Assembly (NCBI GenBank): GCA_029213005.1
Contig: JARGPI010000005.1
Location: forward strand, 62,001 to 126,000
Length of the DNA stretch: 64,000 bases
Direction of reading: 5' to 3'
DNA from: Verrucomicrobiales bacterium
GTDB lineage: Bacteria; Verrucomicrobiota; Verrucomicrobiia; Verrucomicrobiales; DEV007
Part shown: positions 27,292 through 36,805 of the stretch, one piece after another
Position numbering within the stretch: position 1 is the stretch's first letter
How the letters are laid out: the number at the start of each line of letters is the position of its first letter
Notes under the pieces: model-generated
Databases searched by the model: none
Seen by the model: the letters and a program-made list of their open reading frames with translations, nothing else
What the model was told of the DNA's origin: nothing
Made by a program: the position numbers and the translations under genes

Positions 27292-28536
27292 ATGAAAGCT
27301 CACCTTTTGTCTGCCATTATTTTTTGGAGCACCGCATCAATCTACGCCGGGGAAAATTGGCCCGCCTTCCGGGGAAACCATCAGGGACACGCTCCGGAAT
27401 CCACTTCGGTGCCCCTCTCGTGGTCAGCTGAGGAGAATATCCGCTGGAAAGTGCCCGTCGCCGGGAAAGCCTGGTCCTCGCCGATTGCCGTCGGGGATCG
27501 CTGCTATGTCACCACGGCAGTCGAGCTGGATTCCGAGGCTAAGGAAATCTCGCTCCGCGCGCTCGCTCTTAACTTGGCGGACGGCAGCACCATTTGGGAC
27601 ACTGAAATCTTCAGAATGCCTGCGGGTCGGATCCACAAAAAGAACAGCCACGCCTCCCCCTCTCCGGTTTACGAAGACGGTCGGATCTATGTCCATTTCG
27701 GGCATCAGGGAACGGCCTGCCTTTCCGCGGAGGACGGGAAAATCGACTGGACTCAGAACAGTCTGAGTTATGCGCCAGTGCACGGCAACGGAAGCTCTCC
27801 CATCATCGCCGGAGATAAACTAATTTACTCGGCCGACGGAAACAAGGATCCCAAGTTGATCGCGCTAAATAAAAACGACGGAACCGTAGCCTGGGAAAAA
27901 GCCAGAGATGTCGAAGTGAGACGTTTCTTCTCATTCAGCACTCCTTTGCTGATTGATGTAAAAGGCAAACCACAAGTGATTAGCGCCTGCTCAGGTGCCG
28001 TCATTTCGTATCATCCTGAGACGGGTAAAGAAATCTGGCGGTGTCTTTATGGCGAAGGTTATTCGGTAACTCCCCGACCGGTTTTTGCTAATGGACTTAT
28101 TTATGCTTCTTCCGGTTTCGACCGGGCAATTGCCTATGCCATTCGACCGGATGGAAAAGGTGATGTCACCGATACTCATGTGGAGTGGACCTATAGTAAA
28201 ACGGTACCTAGAGAAAGTTCATTTATCGTAGTGGATGACCTTTTCTATATGAATGATGATAAAGGTATCGTCACCTGTCTCGATGCCAAAACAGGCGAAC
28301 TTCACTATGCGGAAAGAATCAGTCCCGAAGGGGGCTACTCCGGTTCGCCCATCTATGCATCGGGCCACCTTTTCTTCACCAATGGTGAGAGCGTCACGAC
28401 AGTTGTTAAGCCCGGCAAAACCTTTAATAAAGCGGGAGAGAACCGTCTCGGCGAATATGGCCTATCGACATTTGCGGTCCTCGAAGACGGCTTTCTCCAC
28501 CGCACCGAAAGCCACCTTATCAGAATCGGAAAATAA
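27292..28536 (+). CDS. Exported PQQ-like beta-propeller (quinoprotein-like) protein
   Basis: 414 residues with a short signal peptide (KAHLLSAIIFWSTASIYAG). The mature part begins ENWPAFRGNHQGHAPES, the usual opening of PVC propeller proteins of the PQQ-like-repeat family. Repeated blade motifs follow: AWSSPIAVGDRCYVTTA, LADGSTIWDTEIF, SPVYEDGRIYVHFGHQGT, LNKNDGTVAWEKA, YHPETGKEIWRC, NGLIYASSGFDRAIAYAI, and LDAKTGELHYAERI. Relatives include BamB and quinoprotein dehydrogenases, but no catalytic residues or heme site show that it is an enzyme, so a scaffold or binding role is possible. The kinase gene follows after 79 bp on the same strand. Confidence 0.8.
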   Translation: MKAHLLSAIIFWSTASIYAGENWPAFRGNHQGHAPESTSVPLSWSAEENIRWKVPVAGKAWSSPIAVGDRCYVTTAVELDSEAKEISLRALALNLADGSTIWDTEIFRMPAGRIHKKNSHASPSPVYEDGRIYVHFGHQGTACLSAEDGKIDWTQNSLSYAPVHGNGSSPIIAGDKLIYSADGNKDPKLIALNKNDGTVAWEKARDVEVRRFFSFSTPLLIDVKGKPQVISACSGAVISYHPETGKEIWRCLYGEGYSVTPRPVFANGLIYASSGFDRAIAYAIRPDGKGDVTDTHVEWTYSKTVPRESSFIVVDDLFYMNDDKGIVTCLDAKTGELHYAERISPEGGYSGSPIYASGHLFFTNGESVTTVVKPGKTFNKAGENRLGEYGLSTFAVLEDGFLHRTESHLIRIGK

Positions 28537-28615
28537 TCCGCCAACCGTGACTTGAATTAAGTCAATTCGATCTGGTCATTCTAGTGAAAATATTTTATCA
28601 TTAGAGAACCACGCA

Positions 28616-30691
28616 ATGGCAGAACGTTATAATATCGAAGGACGACTGGGCAGGGGCGGCATTGGAGCTGTCTACAAAGCCTTTGATAATCACCTGAACC
28701 GCGATGTCGCAATCAAACGTCTTCTGCCTCTTGAAGAAACCAGACTAAACGAATCGCAGGAAGGTTCACTGGAAAAGGAGGCGCGCGCGCTGGCCGCGCT
28801 CTCCCATCCAAACATCGTAACGATTTTCGAATTTTCGGAGGATGACGAAGGTCCCTATGTTGTGTTCGAATTAATCGAAGGGGATACGCTTAAGGTTATC
28901 ATCGATGCCGGTGCGCTTTCGGAAAGTGACTTTTTCGAAGTCGCAGATCAGATTCTGGATGCACTCATCGCCGCTCACGCGATGGAGATTCTTCATCGGG
29001 ATATCAAGCCGGATAACATTATGCTGAGCTGGCTTCCATCAGGGAAGTTCCAGATCAAAATGCTGGATTTCGGTCTCGCAAAATTCAGTGAAAAGCCATC
29101 GACCCAGACACTGGATCAAAGTGGTTCCTTTCTCGGGTCTCTCGACTACATCGCGCCGGAGCAGATTGACCTGCGCCCTCTCGATCAGCGAACGGATCTG
29201 TACTCACTGGGTTGTGTGTTGTATTTCTCCCTCACCCAGATTCCTCCCTTCAAAGGGAAAAATATGGCGGAAACCATGAACAACCACTCGAATGGGATCG
29301 TGGTGAATCTGGAAGAACTCCGCCCGGATCTACCCATCGCGATTTGTCGCTGGGTGATGAGCTTGATTTCGAACAATCCCGACGACCGGCCGGAGTCCGC
29401 TCTCAAGGCATTGGAAGGATTGCTGAAAGCTCGCGAAACCTCCAATCAGTCAATTACCGACTCAATTCCCACCGCGAAACTGGCCGTTCCTGTCGTCACC
29501 ACGGCACAACCGACCCGTTCACCGGTCGAGCTGCTTCACACCCAGCAAATCATTTCGACTCCTAAGCCGTCGACAAAATCGGGTGTCATCCCACCCCACC
29601 CGACCGCTTCGAAGTCCGCTCCGGCGAAACGTTATCCAAGCCAAACGAGCAAGCCGGAACCCGATCGGAAATTACTCTACGCTCTGGGCGGCTCGGTTCT
29701 CGCGCTGATCGTTGTTTCGATCATGATTATCGCGAATCACAAATCGGATCAGAAAAAGACCGATCGCAAACTCGCCACCGCTACGAACCGGACCACTTCA
29801 GGAACTGGAGTCGCACCCACACCTGCACCTCCGAAACCGAAGGAAAGTCACCCTTCCACCTCGATTGCCTTTGGCACATCGGAACCGGTCCGGGTCTTGA
29901 ATTCACCGAACCGGCCCAGTCCGCCCAGCCTGCCCAAGAGTGATTCTCTTATCGGCTACTACGCATACAATAGTCGAATTCACGAGCGGAACGCCGGATT
30001 GTATCTCGGAGACGGTACCAATCCTGCAGCAATCAGCGGCATCGAAAATTTAGCCCCCGGAGTGCCGCAAAACCACTTGGTGATCAGCAATAAAAATGGA
30101 GCCGTCGCCCCGCGAGTGGCCAAAAATGCCCAGTTCGGCAAAACCATTTACTTTTCGGCCCGTCAGAAGATCAATTCCAACCACAAGGGACTGATGGACC
30201 AGAAGATCTATTCGGACTACTTCACCCTCGTCGCTTTGGCCAGAATTCCCAACAACGCCTTCGGCACGCTAATGGTGGCATCCTTCACAGACCGCCAGGG
30301 CAGGACCACTCCCGGCGCACTGAAATTCGGATACTTCAAATCCAACTTGTGGATCGATTCCGAGGCATCCAAAACTAAAAAAAGAATCGAATTGAATCGT
30401 GATAACTGGAATTACTTCCATGTGATCTTTCTGGAATACGATGGTCGAAATTCCCAGGTAAAAGGCTCATTTCGCACCAATGGCAAAGCGTCCCGTGACC
30501 TCGAACCCATTCCGATTACTCTCTCCGGGGAAACCCGTCTCAGTTGGTACGAATTTGGCAATATGGGAGTTCCCCAGCCCAACAAAAACCGGGTCGAAAT
30601 TCCAATTCTGGCTCTCTTTTCCGACTCGTTTTCAGAAACGGAAAAAACGACTCTGGCCCAGACCTTGTTCAAGGATTACCTCAAAGATTAA
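28616..30691 (+). CDS. Transmembrane Ser/Thr protein kinase with LamG-like outer domain
   Basis: 691 residues. The N-terminal Hanks-type kinase domain (about 5-265) has the Gly loop [12 protein letters not shown], catalytic Lys34 in [17 protein letters not shown] (Asp129), LDFGLAKF (Asp151) and SLDYIAPEQ, so it should be active. A Pro/Thr-rich linker leads to one membrane helix (about 353-372, [20 protein letters not shown]), followed by another low-complexity stretch. The C-terminal 240 residues, outside the cytoplasm, look like a LamG/concanavalin-type beta-sandwich ([53 protein letters not shown]). The layout suggests a receptor kinase sensing a carbohydrate or surface ligand. No phosphatase gene is near. 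Confidence 0.88.
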   Translation: MAERYNIEGRLGRGGIGAVYKAFDNHLNRDVAIKRLLPLEETRLNESQEGSLEKEARALAALSHPNIVTIFEFSEDDEGPYVVFELIEGDTLKVIIDAGALSESDFFEVADQILDALIAAHAMEILHRDIKPDNIMLSWLPSGKFQIKMLDFGLAKFSEKPSTQTLDQSGSFLGSLDYIAPEQIDLRPLDQRTDLYSLGCVLYFSLTQIPPFKGKNMAETMNNHSNGIVVNLEELRPDLPIAICRWVMSLISNNPDDRPESALKALEGLLKARETSNQSITDSIPTAKLAVPVVTTAQPTRSPVELLHTQQIISTPKPSTKSGVIPPHPTASKSAPAKRYPSQTSKPEPDRKLLYALGGSVLALIVVSIMIIANHKSDQKKTDRKLATATNRTTSGTGVAPTPAPPKPKESHPSTSIAFGTSEPVRVLNSPNRPSPPSLPKSDSLIGYYAYNSRIHERNAGLYLGDGTNPAAISGIENLAPGVPQNHLVISNKNGAVAPRVAKNAQFGKTIYFSARQKINSNHKGLMDQKIYSDYFTLVALARIPNNAFGTLMVASFTDRQGRTTPGALKFGYFKSNLWIDSEASKTKKRIELNRDNWNYFHVIFLEYDGRNSQVKGSFRTNGKASRDLEPIPITLSGETRLSWYEFGNMGVPQPNKNRVEIPILALFSDSFSETEKTTLAQTLFKDYLKD

Positions 30692-30851
30692 TCTACTGAT
30701 TAACGGCAAATTGCCGAATCGGACTCGTAATCGGCGAAAGGAGATACAAACCGCCCGCCCCCCTACGGATTGCCGCCACTCAATCTGAGGATTCTCTTTG
30801 TGAGACTTTAGAATTTATGAACAATCGTAGGCGGAACATCGACTTACTGAT

Positions 30852-33800
30852 ATGAAATTCAAAGTAGCACTAAGCCTGCTCATTGCCTTTTCCGCACTGA
30901 CTCATGCGGAAGATTTCGAAAGCCTCTTCAACGGAAAGGATCTTTCCGGATGGGACGGTAATCCCGAACTCTGGAGCGTAACCGACGGGCTGATCACCGG
31001 TAAAACCAACGGCCCCGACCACCTTCCCTACAATCAGTTCCTGATCTGGAAAGGCGAGCCACTCAAAAACTTCGAATTGCGAGCCACTGTCAAAATCACC
31101 GGTTCCAACAATTCAGGCATCCAATACCGGAGTAAATTGTTACCCGAAGTGGGTAAATGGGTCGTAGGCGGCTACCAGTGCGACATGCACGCCAACCCTC
31201 CCTACAACGGAATGATTTACGAAGAGCGGGGCCGCGGCATCCTCATTCAAAACGGGCAGGATATCGTAACCGATCCCAAAGGCGGGAAGTGGTTAGTCGG
31301 CGAAAGAGATCCTGTCGCAGTCGATCTTTCCGAGTGGCACGAGTATACGATTATTGCGAAAGGCAATCATATCACCCATCAGATCGATGGGAAGACGACC
31401 ATCAATCTGGTCGATCACGATGAGGCGAACCGGGCTCTTTCCGGCGTGCTCGCTTTTCAAGTACATCGCGGTCCAGCCATGACCGTTCAAATCAAAGACG
31501 TGAAATTGAAGCGTCTCCCCGATGGCGGTGTTACTCCTTTTGCCAAAGCGGATGTCCCGCCCGACGCCCAGTTGATTGAAAAGAAAAAGCCAGCCCGCAA
31601 AGGGAAAGCGATGCCGAAAGGAAAAGGCAAAGGAAAGGGTAAAGCCGCTCCTCAGGCAAAGAATCGCCGTCCTCAGGAAGTCGGACCACAGATCGGGGAA
31701 AACAAGGCAACTCCTATCGACCGGATCAAAGTCCCCGCCGGATTTGAAGTCGAACTACTCTACTCCGTTCCGGGAATCGAACAGGGTTCATGGGTCGCAC
31801 TGTGTAACGATGACAAAGGCCGGATTTACGCGAGCGATCAGTATGGCGATCTGTATCGCTTCACTCCACCGGCAGCCGGCAAAAATTTGAAAGCGGCCGA
31901 TATCGAAAAAGTTCCGGTTAATATCCGGGCCATCAATGGAATGACCTTCGCCTTTGGCGCACTCTATGCCGGGGTTAACGACTACGAGCAAAAGATGCAG
32001 AGCGGTCTCTATCGGATCACGGATTCTGATGAAGACGACCAACTCGACAAAGTGGAGTTACTGCGCGGCTTTGATTCCAAGAGCGACCACGGGGTGCACG
32101 CGGTGCTACCAACTCCAGATGGAAAGAATCTCTATTTAGTGACCGGAAACAATGCCGTTCTCACCGAAACCGAAGCAACCTCTCCGGTCGCCAAAGTATG
32201 GGGAGAAGATCACTTGCTCCCCCGCATGCCCGACGGCCGGGGTCACAACCGCCACGTTCTCGCACCCGGCGGCATTATTTATGAAGTCAGTCCGGACGGA
32301 AAAAAATTCGAGATCGTTGCCTCAGGCTTTCGAAATATCTATGGTGCTTCTGTCAATAAAGATGGCGAACTCTTTACTTACGATGCCGATATGGAATACG
32401 ACTTCAATACTCCATGGTATCGCCCCACCCGGGTAAACCACGTGGTGAGCGGCGGTGAATACGGCTGGAGAAACGGAGCCGGAAAGTACCCGGAATTTTA
32501 TCCTGACAACCTCCCAGCGACCGTTAATATCGGTCCGGGATCACCTACCGGAACCACCTTTGGTTATGGCGCGAAATTTCCCGCCAAGTATCAGAACGCT
32601 CTCTATGTTCTCGATTGGAGCTGGGGAAAAGTCTACGCCATTCATCTGGAGGAAGACGGGGCAACTTATACGGGAACTAAAGAGGAATTTATCACTGGAG
32701 CGCCCCTCCCCGTCACCGATGCCATTATCCATCCGGAGGACGGGGCAATGTATTTTGCAATCGGCGGCCGACGGGTTCAATCCGGTCTCTATCGGGTTTC
32801 CTATAAGGGAAGTGAAGATACGGAACCGGTAGATCTCACTCCCGATGTATCATCTATCATGGAACTCCGGCACGAGTTGGAGAGTTTTCATGGACGTCAG
32901 GCTCCCGATGCTGTCGCCACCGCCTGGTCCTACCTCGACCACGAGGATCGCTATATCCGCTGGGCTGCGAGAGTTGCGCTGGAGCATCAGCCGGTCGCAC
33001 AATGGAAAGACAAAGCACTTTCGGAAACGAATCCCGGAAGACAAATCACTGCACTTCTGGCCCTCGCCCGGGTTACCGGGGCGAGCCCGAGCCACCGCGA
33101 GGAAGGTCATACCATCGACGTCGCAACCCGGGATGCGATACTCAAAGCCTGTATCGGTATCGATTGGGATGCGCTTTCGGAAACCAACCAGATAGCACTC
33201 GTCCGGCTTACCCAAATTGTGCTGCACCGCTTTGGCGATCCGTCTAAAGCAATCTCCGACCAGTTGGCTACGAAGTTCAATCAGGGTTTCCCCGCAAAAA
33301 CCTACGAATTGAACTGGCTGCTATGTGAAACGCTCTCCTACCTTCAGGTGCCTGACACAGCCGCCAAAGGTATGGATTTGATCGAATTGGCCGGCAGTCA
33401 GGAACCGCAGATGGAATACGCCCGCAGCCTCCGGATGCTCAAAGAAGGCTGGACCCCGGAGCTTCGGGAACGCCAGTTGGAGTGGTTCATCAAAGCCGCC
33501 AATTACCGCGGAGGAGCGAGCTTTTCCAAATTCATCGAATTTATTCGCAACGACAGTCTGGCCACGTTCACTGAAGCGGAAAAAACGGCGCACGCCGAAC
33601 TGATTGCGAAAAAGCCCGAGCGAAAATCCGCGATTGAAAGTGCCGGAGCGGTCTTTGCGGGACGCACCCCGACTGTATGGACTCTGGATGAACTCAGCAA
33701 GGCAGCTCAGACCGGCATGAAAAATCGGGATTATGAAACCGGTCGGAAAATGTTTACCGCGGCAGCCTGCTACGCTTGTCACCGCTTTGGAAACGCCGGC

Positions 33801-34172
33801 GGCATGACCGGCCCCGATTTGACAGGAGCCGGAGGACGCTACAGTCCCCACGATCTGCTGGACTCGATCATCAATCCAAGTAAAGAAATCAACGAGCAAT
33901 TTGCGCCCATTATCGTTACCAAAAACGACGGCAGTATCGTATCCGGCGTCGTGGTCAACCTGAGTGGTGACAATGTCACATTGAATACCGACCTCTCCGA
34001 TCCCAACCAGCGGACCAACGTCGACCGGAAAGTGGTGAAAAGTATCGAAGTGTCAAAAATCTCACCGATGCCTCCAATGCTGCTCGCGATGTTAACGAAG
34101 GACGAAATCCTCGATCTACTTGCCTACATCCTGAGCGCCGGAGATAAAACTAACGAGATGTTTGCCCAGTAA
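30852..34172 (+). CDS. Giant DUF1080-propeller-cytochrome c fusion protein
   Basis: 1106 residues, exported (signal KFKVALSLLIAFSALTHA). Domain order: DUF1080 / 3-keto-disaccharide hydrolase-type lectin-like fold (about 20-215; FESLFNGKDLSGWDG, YRSKLLPEVGKWVVGGYQCD); a Lys/Gly-rich linker (about 243-270, KGKAMPKGKGKGKGK); a PVC-type sugar-dehydrogenase-like propeller (about 280-650; IKVPAGFEVELLYSVPG, GMTFAFGALYAGVN); a helical region (about 670-940); and a C-terminal heme-binding domain with CYACH at about 973-977 plus GPDLTGAGGRYSPHDLLDSI and the late Met-rich SPMPPMLLAML. This fits a periplasmic oxidoreductase acting on a carbohydrate with electron transfer to heme c. Repeats begin directly after the gene. 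Confidence 0.85.
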   Translation: MKFKVALSLLIAFSALTHAEDFESLFNGKDLSGWDGNPELWSVTDGLITGKTNGPDHLPYNQFLIWKGEPLKNFELRATVKITGSNNSGIQYRSKLLPEVGKWVVGGYQCDMHANPPYNGMIYEERGRGILIQNGQDIVTDPKGGKWLVGERDPVAVDLSEWHEYTIIAKGNHITHQIDGKTTINLVDHDEANRALSGVLAFQVHRGPAMTVQIKDVKLKRLPDGGVTPFAKADVPPDAQLIEKKKPARKGKAMPKGKGKGKGKAAPQAKNRRPQEVGPQIGENKATPIDRIKVPAGFEVELLYSVPGIEQGSWVALCNDDKGRIYASDQYGDLYRFTPPAAGKNLKAADIEKVPVNIRAINGMTFAFGALYAGVNDYEQKMQSGLYRITDSDEDDQLDKVELLRGFDSKSDHGVHAVLPTPDGKNLYLVTGNNAVLTETEATSPVAKVWGEDHLLPRMPDGRGHNRHVLAPGGIIYEVSPDGKKFEIVASGFRNIYGASVNKDGELFTYDADMEYDFNTPWYRPTRVNHVVSGGEYGWRNGAGKYPEFYPDNLPATVNIGPGSPTGTTFGYGAKFPAKYQNALYVLDWSWGKVYAIHLEEDGATYTGTKEEFITGAPLPVTDAIIHPEDGAMYFAIGGRRVQSGLYRVSYKGSEDTEPVDLTPDVSSIMELRHELESFHGRQAPDAVATAWSYLDHEDRYIRWAARVALEHQPVAQWKDKALSETNPGRQITALLALARVTGASPSHREEGHTIDVATRDAILKACIGIDWDALSETNQIALVRLTQIVLHRFGDPSKAISDQLATKFNQGFPAKTYELNWLLCETLSYLQVPDTAAKGMDLIELAGSQEPQMEYARSLRMLKEGWTPELRERQLEWFIKAANYRGGASFSKFIEFIRNDSLATFTEAEKTAHAELIAKKPERKSAIESAGAVFAGRTPTVWTLDELSKAAQTGMKNRDYETGRKMFTAAACYACHRFGNAGGMTGPDLTGAGGRYSPHDLLDSIINPSKEINEQFAPIIVTKNDGSIVSGVVVNLSGDNVTLNTDLSDPNQRTNVDRKVVKSIEVSKISPMPPMLLAMLTKDEILDLLAYILSAGDKTNEMFAQ

Positions 34173-34191
34173 CAAACATCTCACCCAAAAC

Positions 34192-34211
34192 GGCCCGGAA
34201 AACTCCGGGCC
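34192..34211. repeat. Hairpin after the giant fusion gene
   Basis: GGCCCGGA-AAAC-TCCGGGCC, an 8-bp perfect stem 20 bp after the stop codon at 34172. No T run follows. It may serve as a weak terminator or RNA-end stabiliser, and is the first of several inverted repeats in this 370-bp gap. Confidence 0.6.
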
Positions 34212-34229
34212 AACCGGTTTCGGGAGAAA

Positions 34230-34269
34230 TTGTACAGGGTACAGTCCAAAACTGTACAGGGTACAGTCG
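34230..34269. repeat. GTAC-N3-GTAC repeat pair
   Basis: Two direct copies of (A/T)(C/T)TGTACAGGGTACAGTC with a 22-bp period, same orientation as the menD copies. They lie between the hairpin at 34192 and the 241-bp inverted-repeat element at 34290. Confidence 0.9.
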
Positions 34270-34289
34270 AGTATCGTTAAGTTCCCGTT

Positions 34290-34530
34290 TTCAGTCGCTT
34301 TACGGCAACGCCGTTACGCAACACAGCCCATGGCTGCCGCCGCAGTGAAGCGGAGGCTACCATGGGACTCGCATCTCAGGAGTTTCCCTACGCTGAAGGC
34401 GTTGCGAAAGCTTTCAGATCACTTTCAGCGATCGACTTGTCGAACGATAAAATCCCCGGGTAGACTCTCTGCTTCGCTTCGGTCAACCCGGGGCTGGTTT
34501 GCGTAACGGCGTTGCCGTATCGCGACTGAA
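34290..34530. repeat. 241-bp MITE-like element with 39-bp terminal inverted repeats
   Basis: The ends (34290-34328 and 34492-34530) are inverted copies matching at 35 of 39 positions, including the uninterrupted TACGGCAACGCCGTTACGCAA. Inside are three further hairpins: CCATGG...CCATGG with GC-rich flanks (about 34329-34364), CTGAAGGC...GCTTTCAG (about 34392-34417), and CCCCGGGT...ACCCGGGG (about 34453-34494). No transposase or ORF of substance is present. Size, terminal repeats and internal structure suggest a non-autonomous mobile or REP-like element. It lies 13 bp from the recD2 stop. No clear target-site duplication was identified. Confidence 0.75.
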
Positions 34531-34543
34531 TCCATGCCAACCT

Positions 34544-36736
34544 CTACGGCATCGACTGGAGCCGCCATTTCAGGCCGGTCCACCTCTGGTTACTCTCCTG
34601 ATTTCGGATCGCGGTTTCGAGCGCTTTCCTTTCGCCGACAATGATCACGAGCTTTTTCCCTCGCGTTAGTCCTGTATAGATCAAGTTGCGCTGAAGCAAT
34701 ACATACTGTTCCGAAGCCAGCGGGATAATCACCACGGGAAATTCACTCCCCTGGGATTTGTGGATCGTGATAGCATAGGCAAGCTGTAGTTCATCGAGAT
34801 CGCCCGGTTCGTAGATCACTTCCCGCTCTCCCTCAAACACCACCGTCACCTGAACGGGATCATCTTCGATTTGTCGGATATACCCGATATCTCCATTGAA
34901 GACTTCGTTGTCGTAGTTGTTTCGAGTTTGAATTACTTTGTCACCCTGCCGGTAGATATTTCCGAAACGCTCCAGTTCCCGCTTCACCGGACCGGGGGGA
35001 TTTATCGCTTTCTGTAGTTCCACGTTTAATGATTTGGTGCCGAGAGCATTTCGGTTCATCGGCGTCAGCACCTGGATCGAGTCACGTGAGTCGAGGCCGA
35101 ACTTTTTCGGAATCCGCTCGCGAATCAGGTGAATCAGCGTCTCGATAATCGCCGGCGGCCCTTCGCGCTCGATCAGGAAAAAATCGGAGTCCGGCTGGTT
35201 ATCGGTATCCGGATCCTGCCCCTGATTAATCGCGTGGGCCACGCTGATAATTTTACTGGCTGCGGCCTGGCGGTAAATCTGAGTCAGGCGCGCCACCGGT
35301 ACCGTTTGGCTTTCGATCAAATCACGAAGCACCGTTCCCGGCCCCACCGATGGAAGTTGATCGACATCGCCAACGAGAATCAGATGCCCCTTCTCCGGCA
35401 ACGCTTCGAGAAAATCAGCCATCAATTTGATATCAATCATCGATGCTTCGTCGACGACAAACAAATCGCCCTCGAGCCGCTTTTCGAGACTTCGCGCAAA
35501 GCCTCCGCCCGGCTGAAATTCGAGGAGCCGATGAATCGTCGAGGCCTCACGCCCCGTACTTTCATTGAGTCGCTTTGCGGCGCGTCCCGTCGGGGCGCAT
35601 AAAACCGGCTCTATATGCTTCGTCACCAAAATCTGGAGAATCGCATTTAAAATCGTCGTCTTCCCCACCCCGGGACCACCGGTAATAATGAAAACGCGAT
35701 TGATCATGGCGCCCTTCACCGCTTCGGCCTGTTCAGCGCCGAGCGTGAAACCGTTGTGATTCTCAAACCACTCGACAGCACGATCCGGATCGATCTCCGG
35801 GTAGGTGACTTTTTTCGCCACATATTCCCTGATCGATGCCGCAACGCTGATCTCGGCCCGGGAATACTCCATCGAGAAAACCAACGGAACTCCGTCGATT
35901 TCCTCCATCACGAGTTGAGATTCTCCGAGAAGGTTATCCAAAATCGAATCAACCAGATCATGATCGGCATTGAGCACCCGCATCGCCTGCGAAACCAGTT
36001 CACTTCTCGGCAGCGCACAGTGCCCTTTCCCGGCGGCGGCCTCGATTATATAATGGATCCCGGCTGTGATCCGGTGCGGCGAATTATCATCCTGCCCCAT
36101 TTTCCGGGCAATATCGTCAGCCGTTTTGAACCCGACACCGGGTAAATCCCGCACCAATTGATAAGGGTTCTGTCGCAGCACGGTGACCGCCCGGGCTCCA
36201 TACTCTTTATAAAGACGGTTGGCACGGGCCGGCGACAACCCGTTGGCATGAAGAAAAATCATGATGTCGCGGACCGACTTCTGTTTATTCCAGGAATCTT
36301 TGATCAGCATGCGCCGCTTTTTGCCGACTCCCTCAACCATTTCGAGCCGCTGGGATTCGTTTTCGATAATATCGAAGGTGTCCTTTCCGAATTTCTCGAC
36401 AATTCGCTTAGCGTAGCGTTTCCCGATTCCGTCGATAAATCCGCTGGCGAGAAACTGCTCGATCGCCTGGGGCGTTTCCGGTGGTTTCGGATGAATTTGA
36501 TCCGCCTTAAACTGCTTACCGAACTTGTGATTTTGCTGCCAGATTCCGGTCGCCTTGAAATTTTCACCCTGCACCGCGGCTGGCAGGACACCGAGCACCG
36601 TGACCAGATCGAGGCTGAATTGCGTCTGAGCCTGAAAGATTGTGAACCCGTTTTCTTCGTTGTGGAAAACGATCGAGTAAATCGAACCTTCGATCTCTTT
36701 GGGTTCCCCCGAAGGTGGTGATGGAATTTCAGGCAT
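34544..36736 (-). CDS. recD2: RecD2-type ATP-dependent DNA helicase
   Basis: A 730-residue SF1B 5'-to-3' helicase. The N-terminal OB/helix-hairpin-helix region (about 10-210) carries FIDGIGKRYAKRIVEKFG and LVRDLPGVGFKTADDIARKMG, typical of RecD2 rather than RecD of RecBCD. Walker A is IITGGPGVGKTTILNAIL (about 345), then APTGRAAKRLNEST, FVVDEASMIDIKL (motif II), LVGDVDQLPSVGPGTVL (motif III), and the C-terminal YAITIHKSQGSEFPVVIIPL and YTGLTRGKKLVIIVG motifs. It acts in recombination or repair independently of RecBC. The window contains recN as a further repair gene, but not adjacent. It starts at ATG 36736, divergent from secG. Confidence 0.95.
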   Translation of the reverse strand: MPEIPSPPSGEPKEIEGSIYSIVFHNEENGFTIFQAQTQFSLDLVTVLGVLPAAVQGENFKATGIWQQNHKFGKQFKADQIHPKPPETPQAIEQFLASGFIDGIGKRYAKRIVEKFGKDTFDIIENESQRLEMVEGVGKKRRMLIKDSWNKQKSVRDIMIFLHANGLSPARANRLYKEYGARAVTVLRQNPYQLVRDLPGVGFKTADDIARKMGQDDNSPHRITAGIHYIIEAAAGKGHCALPRSELVSQAMRVLNADHDLVDSILDNLLGESQLVMEEIDGVPLVFSMEYSRAEISVAASIREYVAKKVTYPEIDPDRAVEWFENHNGFTLGAEQAEAVKGAMINRVFIITGGPGVGKTTILNAILQILVTKHIEPVLCAPTGRAAKRLNESTGREASTIHRLLEFQPGGGFARSLEKRLEGDLFVVDEASMIDIKLMADFLEALPEKGHLILVGDVDQLPSVGPGTVLRDLIESQTVPVARLTQIYRQAAASKIISVAHAINQGQDPDTDNQPDSDFFLIEREGPPAIIETLIHLIRERIPKKFGLDSRDSIQVLTPMNRNALGTKSLNVELQKAINPPGPVKRELERFGNIYRQGDKVIQTRNNYDNEVFNGDIGYIRQIEDDPVQVTVVFEGEREVIYEPGDLDELQLAYAITIHKSQGSEFPVVIIPLASEQYVLLQRNLIYTGLTRGKKLVIIVGERKALETAIRNQESNQRWTGLKWRLQSMP

Positions 36737-36805
36737 CTATTTCTTTAAAATCGAACAATTCTACCCCTTTACAATCGGCAGTCATTGTCGCATATTCGCC
36801 GCTTC

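Noticed and set aside
31585..31665. Lys/Gly tandem tract as a DNA repeat array
   Set aside because: It is a short low-complexity protein linker (KGKGKGKGK), also found in the EF-hand protein; DNA copies are not exact.
36760..36782. Possible degenerate GTAC repeat upstream of secG
   Set aside because: Only CTACCCCTTTACAATCGG is left; the second GTAC arm is missing, so it cannot be told from chance.
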